Shown here: positions 17,264 through 25,370 of the stretch, piece by piece
How the letters are laid out: every line of letters begins with the position of its first letter
How positions within the stretch are numbered: the stretch's first letter is position 1
Assembly: GCF_007828035.1 (NCBI RefSeq)
Contig: NZ_VITV01000001.1
Location: 1 to 64,000 of the forward strand
Reading direction: 5' to 3'
DNA length: 64,000 nt
Origin: Nitrospirillum amazonense
Lineage (GTDB): Bacteria; Pseudomonadota; Alphaproteobacteria; Azospirillales; Azospirillaceae
Notes under the pieces: generated by a model
Databases searched by the model: none
What the model was told of the DNA's origin: nothing
What the model saw: the letters and a program-made list of their open reading frames with translations, nothing else
Program-made: the position numbers and the translations under genes

Positions 17264-19327
17264 ATGAGCAACACGCCCACCGACACCGACATCGCCGCCG
17301 GCGCCGGCACCGCTGAGAATCCCCTGCTGGCCACCACCGGCCTGCCCGCTTTCGACGCGGTGAAGCCGGAGCACGTGGCCCCCGCGCTGGAGGCCGCCAT
17401 CGCCCGGCACGAGGCCGTGGTCCAGGCCGTCATCAAGGGAGGCGACCGGGGCTTCGACGCCGTCTGCCGCGCCATGGAACAGGCGGAGGCGGAGCTGTCC
17501 GACCTGTGGGCCACGGTCAGCCACCTGCACAGCGTCGCCGACACGCCGGAGCTGCGCACCGCCCACGCCGCGGCGCTGGAGCGGTTGATCGCCTATTCCT
17601 CCTCCGTCGCGCAGAATCCCGACCTTTACGCCGCCTACGCCGCCGTGGACCCGTCGGCCCTGGGCCCGACGGAACGGCGCCTGGTGGACCTCAGCCTGCG
17701 CAACTTCAAGCTGGGCGGCGTCGCCCTGCCCACGGCCGAGCGTGAGCGCTTCGCCGCCCTGCAGGTGGAGCTGGGCCGCCTGCAGACCGCCTACAGCAGC
17801 GCCGTGCTGGACGCGACCGAGGCCTGGGTGGAGCACATCACCGACGAGGCCCTGCTGGCAGGAGCGCCCGAGGCCGACAAGGCCATGCTGGCCAGCCTGG
17901 CGGCGGCGCGCAACCTCGACGGCTGGGCCGTCACCCTGCACCAGCCCTCGGTGCGCGCCATCCTGACCTATGCCGACAACCGCGACCTGCGCGCCCGCGT
18001 CTACCGCGCCTATGGCACCCGCGCCTCCGATCAGGGCCTGAAGCCGGAAACCTTGGACAACAGCGAGCGCATGGGCGCCATCCTGGCCCTGCGCCGCGAA
18101 GCGGCGACCCTCCTGGGCTTCATGGACCCGGTGGACCTGTCGCTGGCCACCAAGATGGCGCGGTCGGGTGCCGAGGTTGTGGATTTCCTGCGCGACCTGG
18201 CCCGCCGCGCCCGCCAGCCGGCGCTGGCCGACAAGGCGCAGCTGGAGGCCTTCGCCCGCGACACCCTGGGCATCGACGCGCTGGAGCCCTGGGACAACGG
18301 CTATGTGGCGGAGAAGCTGCGCCAGGCGCTGCACAGCATCGATGACCAGAAGATCAAGGCCTACTTCCCCCTGCCCCGCGTGCTGGACGGCCTGCTCGCC
18401 CTGCTGCGCGACGTCTTCGGCATCACCCTGACGGAGGAGGAAGGCATCCGCGTCTGGCACAAGGACGTGCGCTACTACACCCTGTCGCGCGACGGCGTGC
18501 CCTTCGCAGGGCTGTACATGGACCTGTTCGCCCGCACCGGCAAAAAGGGCGGCGCCTGGATGGCGGTATGCCGCGCCCGCCTGAAGCGCCAGGACGGGAC
18601 CCAGCTGCCCGTCGCCTATCTCAACTGCAACTTCGCCCCGCCGGCGGGGGGCAAGCCCAGCCTGCTGAGCCACGGCGACGTGCTGACCCTGCTGCATGAG
18701 ATGGGGCACTGTCTGCACCATGTGCTGAGCGAGGTCGATTACCCCTCCATCAGCGGCGTCACCGGGTTCGAGTGGGACGCGGTGGAGCTGCCCAGCCAGC
18801 TGCTGGAGAATTTCGCCTGGGACCGGCAGGTGCTGCGCTCCATGTCCGGCCATGTCGATACCGGCGAGCCCCTGCCCGACGCCCTGTTCGACGCCATGCT
18901 GGGGGCCCAGCGCTTCCAGGCGGCCCTGGCCCTGCTGCGCCAGGTGGAGTTCGCGCTGTTCGACCTGCGGATGCACCTGGATGCCGGCATCACCGACGCC
19001 CAGGGCATCCAGACCCTGCTGGAGCGGGTGCGGGCGGAGGTGGCGGTGCTGACCCCGCCGGAATGGCACCGCTTCGCCCACGCCTTCACCCACATCTTCG
19101 CCGGCGGATATGCCGCCGGCTATTACAGCTACCTGTGGGCGGAGCGGCTGTCCCTGGACGGCTTCGGCAAGTTCCTGGAAGGCGACAGGGCGGCGGCCGG
19201 CGAGGCCTTCCGCGCGCAGGTGCTGGCGGTCGGCTCGTCCCGCCCCGCGCTGGACAGCTACATCGCCTTCCGGGGGCGCGAGCCGGAAAACGACGCGCTG
19301 CTCAAGCGGTATGGTCTGGCGGCGTAA
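17264..19327 (+). CDS. prlC: Oligopeptidase A, M3 family zinc metallopeptidase
   Basis: 687 residues from the ATG at 17264; a TTG 12 bases upstream is also in frame but sits on the AAGGA element. It is a cytoplasmic thermolysin-fold peptidase that degrades short peptides, including signal peptides. The zinc motif HEMGH is at about residue 478 (LLHEMGHCLHHVLS), with the downstream Glu ligand expected in VTGFEWDAVELPSQLLENF. FAGGYAAGYYSYLWAE near the C terminus is the substrate Tyr/Gly loop of M3 enzymes. Length and motifs fit PrlC/OpdA rather than the peptidyl-dipeptidase Dcp, although these are close relatives. It is a single gene, ending at a strong palindrome shared with the convergent permease. 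Confidence 0.92.
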   Translation: MSNTPTDTDIAAGAGTAENPLLATTGLPAFDAVKPEHVAPALEAAIARHEAVVQAVIKGGDRGFDAVCRAMEQAEAELSDLWATVSHLHSVADTPELRTAHAAALERLIAYSSSVAQNPDLYAAYAAVDPSALGPTERRLVDLSLRNFKLGGVALPTAERERFAALQVELGRLQTAYSSAVLDATEAWVEHITDEALLAGAPEADKAMLASLAAARNLDGWAVTLHQPSVRAILTYADNRDLRARVYRAYGTRASDQGLKPETLDNSERMGAILALRREAATLLGFMDPVDLSLATKMARSGAEVVDFLRDLARRARQPALADKAQLEAFARDTLGIDALEPWDNGYVAEKLRQALHSIDDQKIKAYFPLPRVLDGLLALLRDVFGITLTEEEGIRVWHKDVRYYTLSRDGVPFAGLYMDLFARTGKKGGAWMAVCRARLKRQDGTQLPVAYLNCNFAPPAGGKPSLLSHGDVLTLLHEMGHCLHHVLSEVDYPSISGVTGFEWDAVELPSQLLENFAWDRQVLRSMSGHVDTGEPLPDALFDAMLGAQRFQAALALLRQVEFALFDLRMHLDAGITDAQGIQTLLERVRAEVAVLTPPEWHRFAHAFTHIFAGGYAAGYYSYLWAERLSLDGFGKFLEGDRAAAGEAFRAQVLAVGSSRPALDSYIAFRGREPENDALLKRYGLAA

Positions 19328-19433
19328 GCGGTGCCGTCAGACGGCGGGCGCGGCCATCCGGCCGCTTGCCTTCCTCACTTTCCAGTCCGCTACGCTCCCC
19401 GGAAAGCTCCGGCGCCCCGGTCGCGGGCCACCA

Positions 19434-19459
19434 ATGGCGCGGGAATATTCCCGCGCCAT
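19434..19459. terminator. 26-base perfect palindrome, probable bidirectional terminator
   Basis: A perfect inverted repeat with half-site ATGGCGCGGGAAT centred between 19446 and 19447. It lies between the convergent oligopeptidase (ends 19327) and permease (ends 19480) genes. A 13-base GC-rich arm would fold into a stable hairpin in either transcript. There is no long T-run on either side, so termination might be weak or Rho-assisted. Confidence 0.6.
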
Positions 19460-19479
19460 CGGCTTTCTTGGAGCCAAGG

Positions 19480-20820
19480 TCAGAACAGGTGGCTGGCAGC
19501 CAGCACCAGGATCAGGCCGGTGACGGAGACGATGGTTTCCATCACCGACCAGGTCTTCAGCGTGTCGGCGGTGCTGAGGCCCAGGTAGTTCTTCACCAGC
19601 CAGAAGCCCGGGTCGTTGACGTGGGAGAAGAACAGCGAGCCGGCGCCCACGGCCAGCACCAGCCATTCCGGCGCCACGCCGGAGGTGGCCGCGACCGAGG
19701 TCAGCGCACCGGACGCGGTGATGGTGGCGACGGTGGCGGAGCCCGTGGCCAGGCGGATCATCACGGCGATGCCCCAGGCCAGCAGGATGGGCGACACCGC
19801 CCCCTGCTCAGCGAAGCGCGCCAGCGTGTCGGCCAGCCCGGCCTCCACCAGCACCTGCTTGAAGGCGCCGCCACCGGCGATGCTGAGCAGGATGCTGGCC
19901 GCCGGCGCCATGGCCTCATGCCACAGCGCGTCCCAATCGACCGGCTTTCCCCCACCCCACGTCCCAGGGCTGAAGAAGGCGGCCAGGGCCACCAGATTGG
20001 CCAGCAGCAGAGCCACCGGCGGGGCACCCAGCAGGGACAGCACGGGCCCATGGCTCAGGCCCGGCACCGCCTTGGCGGCGATCAGCACCACCGGCAGCAG
20101 GATGACGGCCAGCGCCGTCCAGGGTGAGGGCAGCGGCCTGTCCGGCATCTCGGCCCGGGCACCGTCCCCACCAGCGACATGGGGCGTGATCAAGCCGGCG
20201 AACACCGGCCCGGCCAGCACGGCGATGGGCAGACCCAGCAGCACGCCCAGCACCAGGGTCGGCCCCACGCCGGCGCCCAGCTGGTCCACCGCGATGATGG
20301 GCCCGGGATGTGGCGGCACCAGGGCGTGCAAAACCGACAGCCCGGCCAGCGCCGGCAGCATCAGCAGCAGGCGCTGCCGCCCGCCCCGGTCGCCCCCGCC
20401 CCGGTCGCCGGTAAGCGGCAGGGCCGCGATGATGGGCAACAGCAGGACGACGCCCGTTTCGAAGAACAGGGGCAAGCCCAGGACCAGGGAGGCCAGCAGG
20501 CAGCCCCAGGGCCGCCAGCGCGGCCCCACCGCCCCCACCGTGGCATTGGCCAGGGCGGCAGCGGCGCCGGAGACCTTGAGCATGGCGCCCAGGGTCAGGC
20601 CCAGGGCCACCACCAGCCCCGCCCCGCCCATGATGTCGCCGAAGCCCTTCTGAAGGGCGGCCAAGGCCCGATCCGCAGCCATGCCCCGCGCCACCGCCAG
20701 GGCCAGCGCCGCGCACAGCAGCGCCAGGAAGGGATGCAGCTTCAGCCGGATGATCAGGACCACGGCCAGGGCGATGCAACCGCCCGCCGCCAGGACCAGC
20801 CAAAGGTCGCCGCCTACCAC
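19480..20820 (-). CDS. GntP-family gluconate/organic acid:H+ symporter
   Basis: 446 residues, very hydrophobic, with about 12 membrane segments from start to end. Typical GntP features are IIRLKLHPFLALL near the N terminus, GLPLFFETGVVLLLPII (residues about 118-135), VPPHPGPI and, near the C terminus, ATGSATVATITASGAL and FSHVNDPGFWLVKNYLGLS. The family imports gluconate, idonate, fructuronate or glycerate with protons. It stands alone without a kinase or sugar-acid gene, so the substrate cannot be assigned. The only upstream start in frame is a GTG at 20820 with a weak ribosome-binding site, so the exact N terminus is uncertain by a few residues. Confidence 0.88.
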   Translation of the reverse strand: MVGGDLWLVLAAGGCIALAVVLIIRLKLHPFLALLCAALALAVARGMAADRALAALQKGFGDIMGGAGLVVALGLTLGAMLKVSGAAAALANATVGAVGPRWRPWGCLLASLVLGLPLFFETGVVLLLPIIAALPLTGDRGGGDRGGRQRLLLMLPALAGLSVLHALVPPHPGPIIAVDQLGAGVGPTLVLGVLLGLPIAVLAGPVFAGLITPHVAGGDGARAEMPDRPLPSPWTALAVILLPVVLIAAKAVPGLSHGPVLSLLGAPPVALLLANLVALAAFFSPGTWGGGKPVDWDALWHEAMAPAASILLSIAGGGAFKQVLVEAGLADTLARFAEQGAVSPILLAWGIAVMIRLATGSATVATITASGALTSVAATSGVAPEWLVLAVGAGSLFFSHVNDPGFWLVKNYLGLSTADTLKTWSVMETIVSVTGLILVLAASHLF

Positions 20821-20944
20821 GCGGCCGCCCCGCGAAATCGGGAACCGGTATCAGCCAATGCCATCGCCCATCCTTCCAGGCCATTCACTCCCGGATCGGA
20901 GCTTCCTTGGCGGGCGCGCTTTTGTCCACCGGTTCCCTTGGCAC

Positions 20945-21916
20945 TTACAACGGCGCCAGCAGCCAGTGCAGGCTGAACAGGCCGTCCGGATCGACCCACA
21001 CCTGCGCAGGCTCGAACCCCGCGGCGCGGGCCATGTTCTGGAAGGTGGCAGGCGCCAGCTTGTATGAGTCCTCGATGTGGATGCGTTCGCCGGCGCGGAA
21101 ATGGAAGAAGCGGCCGGCCACGGCGGCGCGCTGCTCGCGCTGGCTGATGAGGAAGATCTCGATCTTCGACTGGTCCTCATTGAAGTAGGCGTAGTGGCGG
21201 AAGCCGGAGAGGTCGAAGGTGCCGCCCAGCTCGCGGTTGATGCGGGCCAGCAGATTGAGGGAGAAGGCGGCGGTGACGCCCGCGCTGTCGTTGTAGGCGG
21301 CTTCCACCACCGCGATGTCCTTGGGGATGTCCACGCCCACCAGCATGGCCCCACCCGGCAGCATGTTGGCGCACCGGGCCAGGAAGGCCGTGGCCGCCAC
21401 CGGCGTCAGGTTGCCGATGGTCGACCCGGGGAAGAAGCCCACGCGGCGCCGGCCCACGGTGGGCAGCGACAGGGTCTGCTGGGTATAGTCGCCGCAGACG
21501 GCCATCACCTCGATCTGCGGCATGTCCAGGGCCAGGGCCGCCGCCTCGCGGATCAGCTGGTCGCGGGAGATGTCGATGGACACGTAGGAGGCGGGGCGGT
21601 CCAGCGCGTTCAGCAGCAGGCGGCTCTTGCGGCCGTCGCCGGTGCCGAACTCCACCACCTGCGCCTCCGGCCCCGCCAGCGCGGCGATCTCCGGCCCCAG
21701 GCGCTGCAGCATAGCCAGCTCCGTGCGTGTGGGATAATACTCCGGCAGTTCGCAGATGCGCTCGAACAGGGCGGCTCCCGCAGCGTCGTACAGATATTTG
21801 CAGGGGATGCGGCGGATGGGGTGGGAGAGGCCCGCCAGCACATCATCGCGGAAGCTGGCCGTGGCCGGCTCAAAATCCATGAAGCTCACACGATCGATCA
21901 CGTCCGTCACGGTCAT
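20945..21916 (-). CDS. egtD: L-histidine N-alpha-methyltransferase (ergothioneine synthesis)
   Basis: 323 residues from MTVTDVIDRVSF at 21916. EgtD trimethylates histidine with three SAM to give hercynine. The family pattern is clear: LSHPIRRIPCKYLYDAAGAALFE, YYPTRTELAML, the SAM motif VVEFGTGDGRKSRLLL, and FFPGSTIGNLTPVAATAFL. The start overlaps the egtB stop by four bases (ATGA), so the two are translationally coupled and the gene order is egtB-egtD. There is no egtA, egtC or egtE in the window, so sulfur insertion probably uses free cysteine or unlinked genes (inference). The frame continues upstream inside egtB, but only the ATG at 21916 gives family-like sequence. Confidence 0.94.
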   Translation of the reverse strand: MTVTDVIDRVSFMDFEPATASFRDDVLAGLSHPIRRIPCKYLYDAAGAALFERICELPEYYPTRTELAMLQRLGPEIAALAGPEAQVVEFGTGDGRKSRLLLNALDRPASYVSIDISRDQLIREAAALALDMPQIEVMAVCGDYTQQTLSLPTVGRRRVGFFPGSTIGNLTPVAATAFLARCANMLPGGAMLVGVDIPKDIAVVEAAYNDSAGVTAAFSLNLLARINRELGGTFDLSGFRHYAYFNEDQSKIEIFLISQREQRAAVAGRFFHFRAGERIHIEDSYKLAPATFQNMARAAGFEPAQVWVDPDGLFSLHWLLAPL

Positions 21917-23253
21917 GGCGTCGTCCTCGCAAGTCGAATGCCGGAAAATTGCCAGCGCGCGGCCGGCGGGAAGAAGTTGCGGTAGGTCTTGCGCACATGG
22001 CCGGCCGGGGTGGCGCGCGACCCGCCGCGCAGCACCATTTGGCCGCTCATGAACTTGCCGTTGTATTCGCCGATGGCGCCATCGGGCGGGCGGTAGCCGG
22101 GGTAGCCGGTATAGGCGCTGGCCGTCCATTCCCAGACGTCACCATAGAAGCCGGTCGCGGTATGGGCGTGGAAGCTGCCGTCGTCCCCGGGCCGCTGGCC
22201 CGGTTCGCCCGCCGCGATCTCCCACTCCGCCTCCGTCGGCAGGCGGGCGCCGGGCCAGCGCGCCTCGGCCCACTTGGCGTAGGCGTCCGCCTCATACTGG
22301 CTGACATGGCAGACGGGTTCATTGGGATCGATGGCGCGAACGCCGGACAGGGTCTTCACCTGCCACTCGCCCTCATCCCCCCGCTGCCAGTACAGGGGCG
22401 CCTGCCAGCCCTGGGCCTGCACGGTGGCCCAGCCATCGGACAGCCACAGGTCCGGACGGCGATAGCCGCCATCGGCCATGAAGTCCAGATACTCGGCATT
22501 GGTGACCACGCGATCCGCGATCTCGAACGCCTCCAGCCAAACCTTATGGCGGGGGCCTTCGTTGTCGAAGATGAAGTCCTCCTGCCCCGTGGCGCCAATG
22601 GCGTAGAGGCCCGCGGGCACGCCGCGCCAGACCACATCCCCCGCCGTCAGCGCCGGCGTCGCCGGCGGCGGGAAGACGCCCGCCGGGAAAGGGTGCAGCA
22701 GCAGGGCGTGCTTGATGTCGGTGATGATCAGTTCCTGGTGCTGCTGCTCATGCTGCAGGCCCAGTTCCAGCAGGGCGGCGGCGCGGGCATCGACGCCCCC
22801 CGCCAGCCAGGCGTCCATGGCGCGGTCGACATGGGCGCGGTAGTCCAGCACCTGCGCCACCGTAGGACGGGATAGCAGCCCGCGCGCGGGGCGCGGCCAG
22901 CGCTCGCCCACGCCCTCATAATAGGAGTTGAAGAGGTAGCGGAAACTGGGATCGAAGGGCTGATAGCCCGGCACCAGCGCCGTCAGCAGGAAGGTTTCGA
23001 AAAACCAGGTGGTATGGGCCAGATGCCATTTGGTGGGGCTTGCGTCCGGCATGGACTGCAGCGTCTGGTCCTCGGCGGTCAGGCCCCGGGTTCGGGCCAG
23101 CGTCTCCTGGCGGACGGCGCGATAGCGCGCCTGGGCATCGGCCGGCCGGTGACGCCCCGCCAGCGACAAAGGGGGCTGCACCGGCGGTGCGGCGTCAGCC
23201 GGTACCGGATGGGGGGGTACCGGATGGGCGGGTACCGGAACGGCGAAAGGCAC
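21913..23253 (-). CDS. egtB: Ergothioneine biosynthesis sulfoxide synthase EgtB
   Basis: About 446 residues. EgtB is a non-heme iron enzyme that joins hercynine to a thiol donor using O2. A DinB-like helical domain carries SPTKWHLAHTTWFFETFLL and the iron-binding His-X3-His-X-Glu in LQHEQQHQELI. The C-terminal formylglycine-generating-enzyme fold shows NAEYLDFMADGGY, RLPTEAEWEIAAG, GDVWEWTASAYTGYPG and VLRGGSRATPAGHVRKTYRNFF. I place the start at a GTG (23253) with AGGGGG nine bases upstream; an in-frame ATG at 23361 would add an unconserved Arg-rich leader. A 15-base tandem repeat lies within codons 3-18. The thiol donor (gamma-glutamylcysteine or cysteine) cannot be decided here. Confidence 0.92.
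   Translation of the reverse strand: MPFAVPVPAHPVPPHPVPADAAPPVQPPLSLAGRHRPADAQARYRAVRQETLARTRGLTAEDQTLQSMPDASPTKWHLAHTTWFFETFLLTALVPGYQPFDPSFRYLFNSYYEGVGERWPRPARGLLSRPTVAQVLDYRAHVDRAMDAWLAGGVDARAAALLELGLQHEQQHQELIITDIKHALLLHPFPAGVFPPPATPALTAGDVVWRGVPAGLYAIGATGQEDFIFDNEGPRHKVWLEAFEIADRVVTNAEYLDFMADGGYRRPDLWLSDGWATVQAQGWQAPLYWQRGDEGEWQVKTLSGVRAIDPNEPVCHVSQYEADAYAKWAEARWPGARLPTEAEWEIAAGEPGQRPGDDGSFHAHTATGFYGDVWEWTASAYTGYPGYRPPDGAIGEYNGKFMSGQMVLRGGSRATPAGHVRKTYRNFFPPAARWQFSGIRLARTTP
23201..23245. repeat. Three 15-base tandem repeats inside the egtB N terminus
   Basis: Three head-to-tail copies of GGTACCGGATGGGGG-type units at 23201-23215, 23216-23230 and 23231-23245, with one to three changes between copies. 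On the coding strand they spell a VPAHP/VPPHP/VPADA-like proline repeat just after the start codon. This is in frame, so copy number changes would not break egtB. Confidence 0.8.
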
Positions 23254-23443
23254 AGGCAATGTCCCCCTGGTAGGAAAGCCCCGATGGAAAGGCCGGCAAT
23301 CAGCCCCGCGCCGTCGCCGTAGCGGATGACTGAACCATGCCGGCCATGCCCCGTATTGCACGGACTACGCGTAATCGTGTCGAAACGCGCAACGCCCCTT
23401 AAGGTTAGGACTCACCAGGGGGATTGCAAGGAAGGCAAGCATG

Positions 23444-23475
23444 GGGAACGACCCCGGAACACCGGGGCCGTTCCC
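23444..23475 (-). terminator. GC-rich hairpin after the DUF883-like gene
   Basis: Arms GGGAACG-A-CCCCGG and CCGGGG-C-CGTTCCC with a four-base loop form a 13-bp stem with one mismatch. It lies 13 bases beyond the stop codon of the small minus-strand gene ending at 23488 and upstream of egtB, so it probably separates the two transcripts. No clear T-run follows it. Confidence 0.55.
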
Positions 23476-23487
23476 GAAACACCTGGG

Positions 23488-23745
23488 TCAGCGGCTGCAC
23501 AGCCGGGCCAGGATGAAGCCCGCGGCACCAGCCAGCGCGATGGCGGTCAGGGGTCGCGCCGCCACGCGGGTGCTCACTTCCTGCACCGCGACATCGCCCT
23601 TGGCCTTGGCCAAGTCGGCCGCGGCATAGGCGCCTTCGCGGAGGGCGTCATAGGCGGTGCGGCCAGCCCGGCTCGCCGCGGCGGCGGTATCCGCCGCGAT
23701 GTCCGAGGCCTTACCGGTCACATCGTCGATGCTCATGCTAGCCAT
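23488..23745 (-). CDS. DUF883/ElaB-like small membrane-anchored stress protein
   Basis: 85 residues. An Ala-rich amphipathic helix (DVTGKASDIAADTAAAASRAG to DLAKAKGDVAVQEVS) is followed by a C-terminal membrane segment ARPLTAIALAGAAGFILARL, the arrangement of ElaB/YqjD-type tail-anchored proteins that in E. coli bind ribosomes at the membrane in stationary phase. The ATG at 23745 has AAGGAG nine bases upstream. A clear EcfG-type promoter lies 60 bases before it (GGAAC-N18-GTT), which fits a general stress protein. Function beyond this is unknown. Confidence 0.75.
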   Translation of the reverse strand: MASMSIDDVTGKASDIAADTAAAASRAGRTAYDALREGAYAAADLAKAKGDVAVQEVSTRVAARPLTAIALAGAAGFILARLCSR

Positions 23746-23804
23746 GGGACTGATCTCCTTATTGTCTCCGGGATGGGATGGCGGGATCGAAGTGATGGGT
23801 ATGA

Positions 23805-23830
23805 AACCCGCGCCGGCGGTGATTTGTTCC
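23805..23830 (-). promoter_or_regulatory. EcfG-type (general stress response) promoter
   Basis: Reading leftward: -35 GGAAC (23830-23826), an 18-base spacer, then GTT (23807-23805), matching the alphaproteobacterial EcfG consensus GGAAC-N17/18-cGTT. The sequence downstream of GGAAC (AAATCACCGCCGGCG) is nearly the same as in the promoter at 24397-24421, which argues against chance. It serves the DUF883-like gene starting at 23745. Confidence 0.7.
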
Positions 23831-23871
23831 CGCCGTTCTGCCCGAAGCGGGTTACCTCTACCTGGACGGGG

Positions 23872-24147
23872 CTACCCCACCTTCCCAGGGCCAGACGGAC
23901 GCTCAAGCCCGCCCAGGGCCGACAGTGCGTCGCAAACCGCCTTCATCTGTTCGGCGGTTTGTCCGGGGGTGGCGCCGGTCATGCTTTCCTCCGACGCGAC
24001 CATCAGCAGCTGAAGGTCATGTTCCCAATGCTGCAGCAACTGAATCTTCTGGTCGCGGGTGTATTGGTCGGACACGACGATATCGTGCGGCCGTTCGAAG
24101 TGGCTGGAAACGTCGCCTAGAAGGCGACCCAGGTCCTGGCTCGTCAT
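23872..24147 (-). CDS. Small conserved-looking protein of unknown function
   Basis: 91 residues, soluble, no signal peptide. The sequence MTSQDLGRLLGDVSSHFERP, then IVVSDQYTRDQKIQLLQHWEHDLQLLMVASEE, looks helical. I recall similar small proteins of Azospirillum-like bacteria with the pattern 'P..IV....T...K...L..WE.DL..L..A..E', but I cannot name a family. GGAGGAC lies directly before the ATG. It sits between two EcfG-controlled genes and is probably cotranscribed with the DUF3309 gene 47 bases upstream, so a stress-related role is likely (inference). Confidence 0.65.
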   Translation of the reverse strand: MTSQDLGRLLGDVSSHFERPHDIVVSDQYTRDQKIQLLQHWEHDLQLLMVASEESMTGATPGQTAEQMKAVCDALSALGGLERPSGPGKVG

Positions 24148-24194
24148 CTTGTCCTCCGTCGTTTGGCGTGGGACAGCGGTGCGAAGGGCGGGCG

Positions 24195-24350
24195 TCAGGC
24201 TCTGCCTGTCAGCACCAGGACCAGCACGACGATCAGCACCAGGCCCAGCAGTCCGCTGGGGCCGTACCCCCAGCCGCTGCTGTAGGGCCAGCTGGGCAGG
24301 GCGCCGATCAACAACAGGACCAAAATAACCAATAAGACGGTTCCGATCAT
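24195..24350 (-). CDS. DUF3309 small hydrophobic protein
   Basis: 51 residues from the ATG at 24350, which has a perfect AGGAGG six bases upstream; the frame further upstream is not family-like. The protein is MIGTVLLVILVLLLIGALPSW, then a short hydrophilic turn YSSGWGYGPSG, then a second membrane segment LLGLVLIVVLVLVLTGRA. This two-helix hairpin with SGWGYGPSG between is the DUF3309 pattern. Preceded by an EcfG-type promoter. Role unknown; DUF3309 genes are common in alphaproteobacterial stress regulons. Confidence 0.82.
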   Translation of the reverse strand: MIGTVLLVILVLLLIGALPSWPYSSGWGYGPSGLLGLVLIVVLVLVLTGRA

Positions 24351-24670
24351 GAGGGGCCTCCTGAACAGGGTTCGGTTGTCAATTGCTGACGAACCCAACC
24401 ACGCCGGCAGTCATTTGTTCCGGCGTAGGCCATCCGGTCCAGCCTAGGACTTTGGTCACGGCAGCGAAGCTTTGCCCGAAGCGTCTTCCTGCGAAAGAGG
24501 GTCGGACCATTGGCGGGGAACAAAGGCGGCGGGGCCTGATTTAGACTGCACGAATGCCGGCCCAACCCAAATGACGGCCCAGCCCAAAGGCCAGGCCCCC
24601 AGCCCCAAGGGCAGGCCCAGCACCCCGGGCGTCGACGACCCGGGCGTCGATGAGATGAAGGGACATCGTC
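24351..24670. promoter_or_regulatory. Divergent intergenic region of the stress gene cluster
   Basis: 320 bases without a gene between the leftward DUF3309 and rightward GlsB-like genes. It holds the EcfG promoter at 24397-24421. A second GGAACAAA at 24517-24524 faces right, but its -10 position reads ATTT instead of GTT, so it is only a possible weak EcfG promoter for the gene at 24671. The part from 24565 to 24660 is C-rich with repeated CCCAGCCCAA/CGGGCGTCGA short motifs. Confidence 0.4.
24397..24421 (-). promoter_or_regulatory. EcfG-type (general stress response) promoter
   Basis: Reading leftward: GGAAC (24421-24417), a 17-base spacer, GTT (24399-24397). It lies 47 bases before the DUF3309 start. 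Its spacer shares most bases with the promoter at 23805-23830. Confidence 0.7.
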
Positions 24671-25072
24671 ATGCAGCTGTTATTCTGCGTCGGCTTGGGC
24701 GTCGTCTTGGGCCTGGTCTGCGGCAGGATCGTCAACGGCCGGCCGGGATTTTTCACGGTGGAGGCCCTGCTGGGTGCCATCGGCGCCGTCATGGGCGCCT
24801 TTTTCTTCGGTGGCCTGGGCGTGCCCGCCAGCGCCCCGGTCTTTCTGCACACGATGCTGTTCGCCACCTTCGGCGCCGTGGCCGCCATGATCACCCTCTA
24901 CGCCATTCTCATGGCCGTTTATTGGGGCAGCACCTTGTTGCGCGAGTATGAGGACAAGGAGGCGGACGACACCGGCCCGCCCCCGGCGGAGGCCCTGCCC
25001 ATCGAAACACCCCTGGCCGCGACACCCCTAGCGGCCGGTGCCCGGCAGATGGAAACCACCATCGGCCTTTAA
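24671..25072 (+). CDS. GlsB/YeaQ/YmgE-like small membrane protein
   Basis: 133 residues. Three predicted membrane helices: FCVGLGVVLGLVCGRIV, VEALLGAIGAVMGAFFFGGLG and FATFGAVAAMITLYAILMAVY, then a 45-residue hydrophilic Pro/Ala-rich tail. GRIVNGRPGFFTVEALLGAIGAVMGAFFF is the pattern of the transglycosylase-associated (GlsB/YeaQ) family of stress-induced membrane proteins. AAGGGA precedes the ATG. It is followed 52 bases later by the DUF3008 gene on the same strand, and both are probably one stress transcript. Confidence 0.75.
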   Translation: MQLLFCVGLGVVLGLVCGRIVNGRPGFFTVEALLGAIGAVMGAFFFGGLGVPASAPVFLHTMLFATFGAVAAMITLYAILMAVYWGSTLLREYEDKEADDTGPPPAEALPIETPLAATPLAAGARQMETTIGL

Positions 25073-25124
25073 CCCCCCTGATAACCCACCTGGCGAATGC
25101 CAACCCAGCATATGGAGGACATCC

Positions 25125-25310
25125 ATGCCCGCCAAATCCCAGTCCCAGCAAAAGGCCGCCGGCGCGGCGCTCGCCGCCAAGCGCGGCGACATCAAGAAAA
25201 GCGAGCTGAAGGGCGCCTCCCGCTCCATGGAGAAATCCATGAGCGAGAAGGAGCTGCACGACATGGCGTCGACCAAGCGCAAGGGTAAGGCCGAACACGT
25301 CCATCACTGA
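25125..25310 (+). CDS. DUF3008 small basic protein
   Basis: 61 residues from the ATG at 25125, with GGAGGA seven bases upstream. It is highly charged with no membrane segment: MPAKSQSQQKAAGAALAAKR, LKGASRSMEKSMSEKELHDM, ASTKRKGKAEHV. This is the DUF3008 signature, common as stress-induced small proteins in proteobacteria. The mechanism is not known. The gene ends before a strong terminator hairpin. Confidence 0.85.
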   Translation: MPAKSQSQQKAAGAALAAKRGDIKKSELKGASRSMEKSMSEKELHDMASTKRKGKAEHVHH

Positions 25311-25370
25311 GTGTCGGTCACGACGCGCCGACAAGAATTGGCCAACCACGAACTTGGTAGGCCCACGAAC

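Noticed and set aside
17117-19093. A 658-codon open frame antisense to oligopeptidase A
   Set aside because: The sense strand has HEMGH and all M3 motifs; the antisense product is Gly/Gln/His repeats.
23444-23475. GGAAC...GTT on the minus strand before egtB as an EcfG promoter
   Set aside because: The spacer is 20 bases and the elements are simply arms of a hairpin that fits a terminator better.
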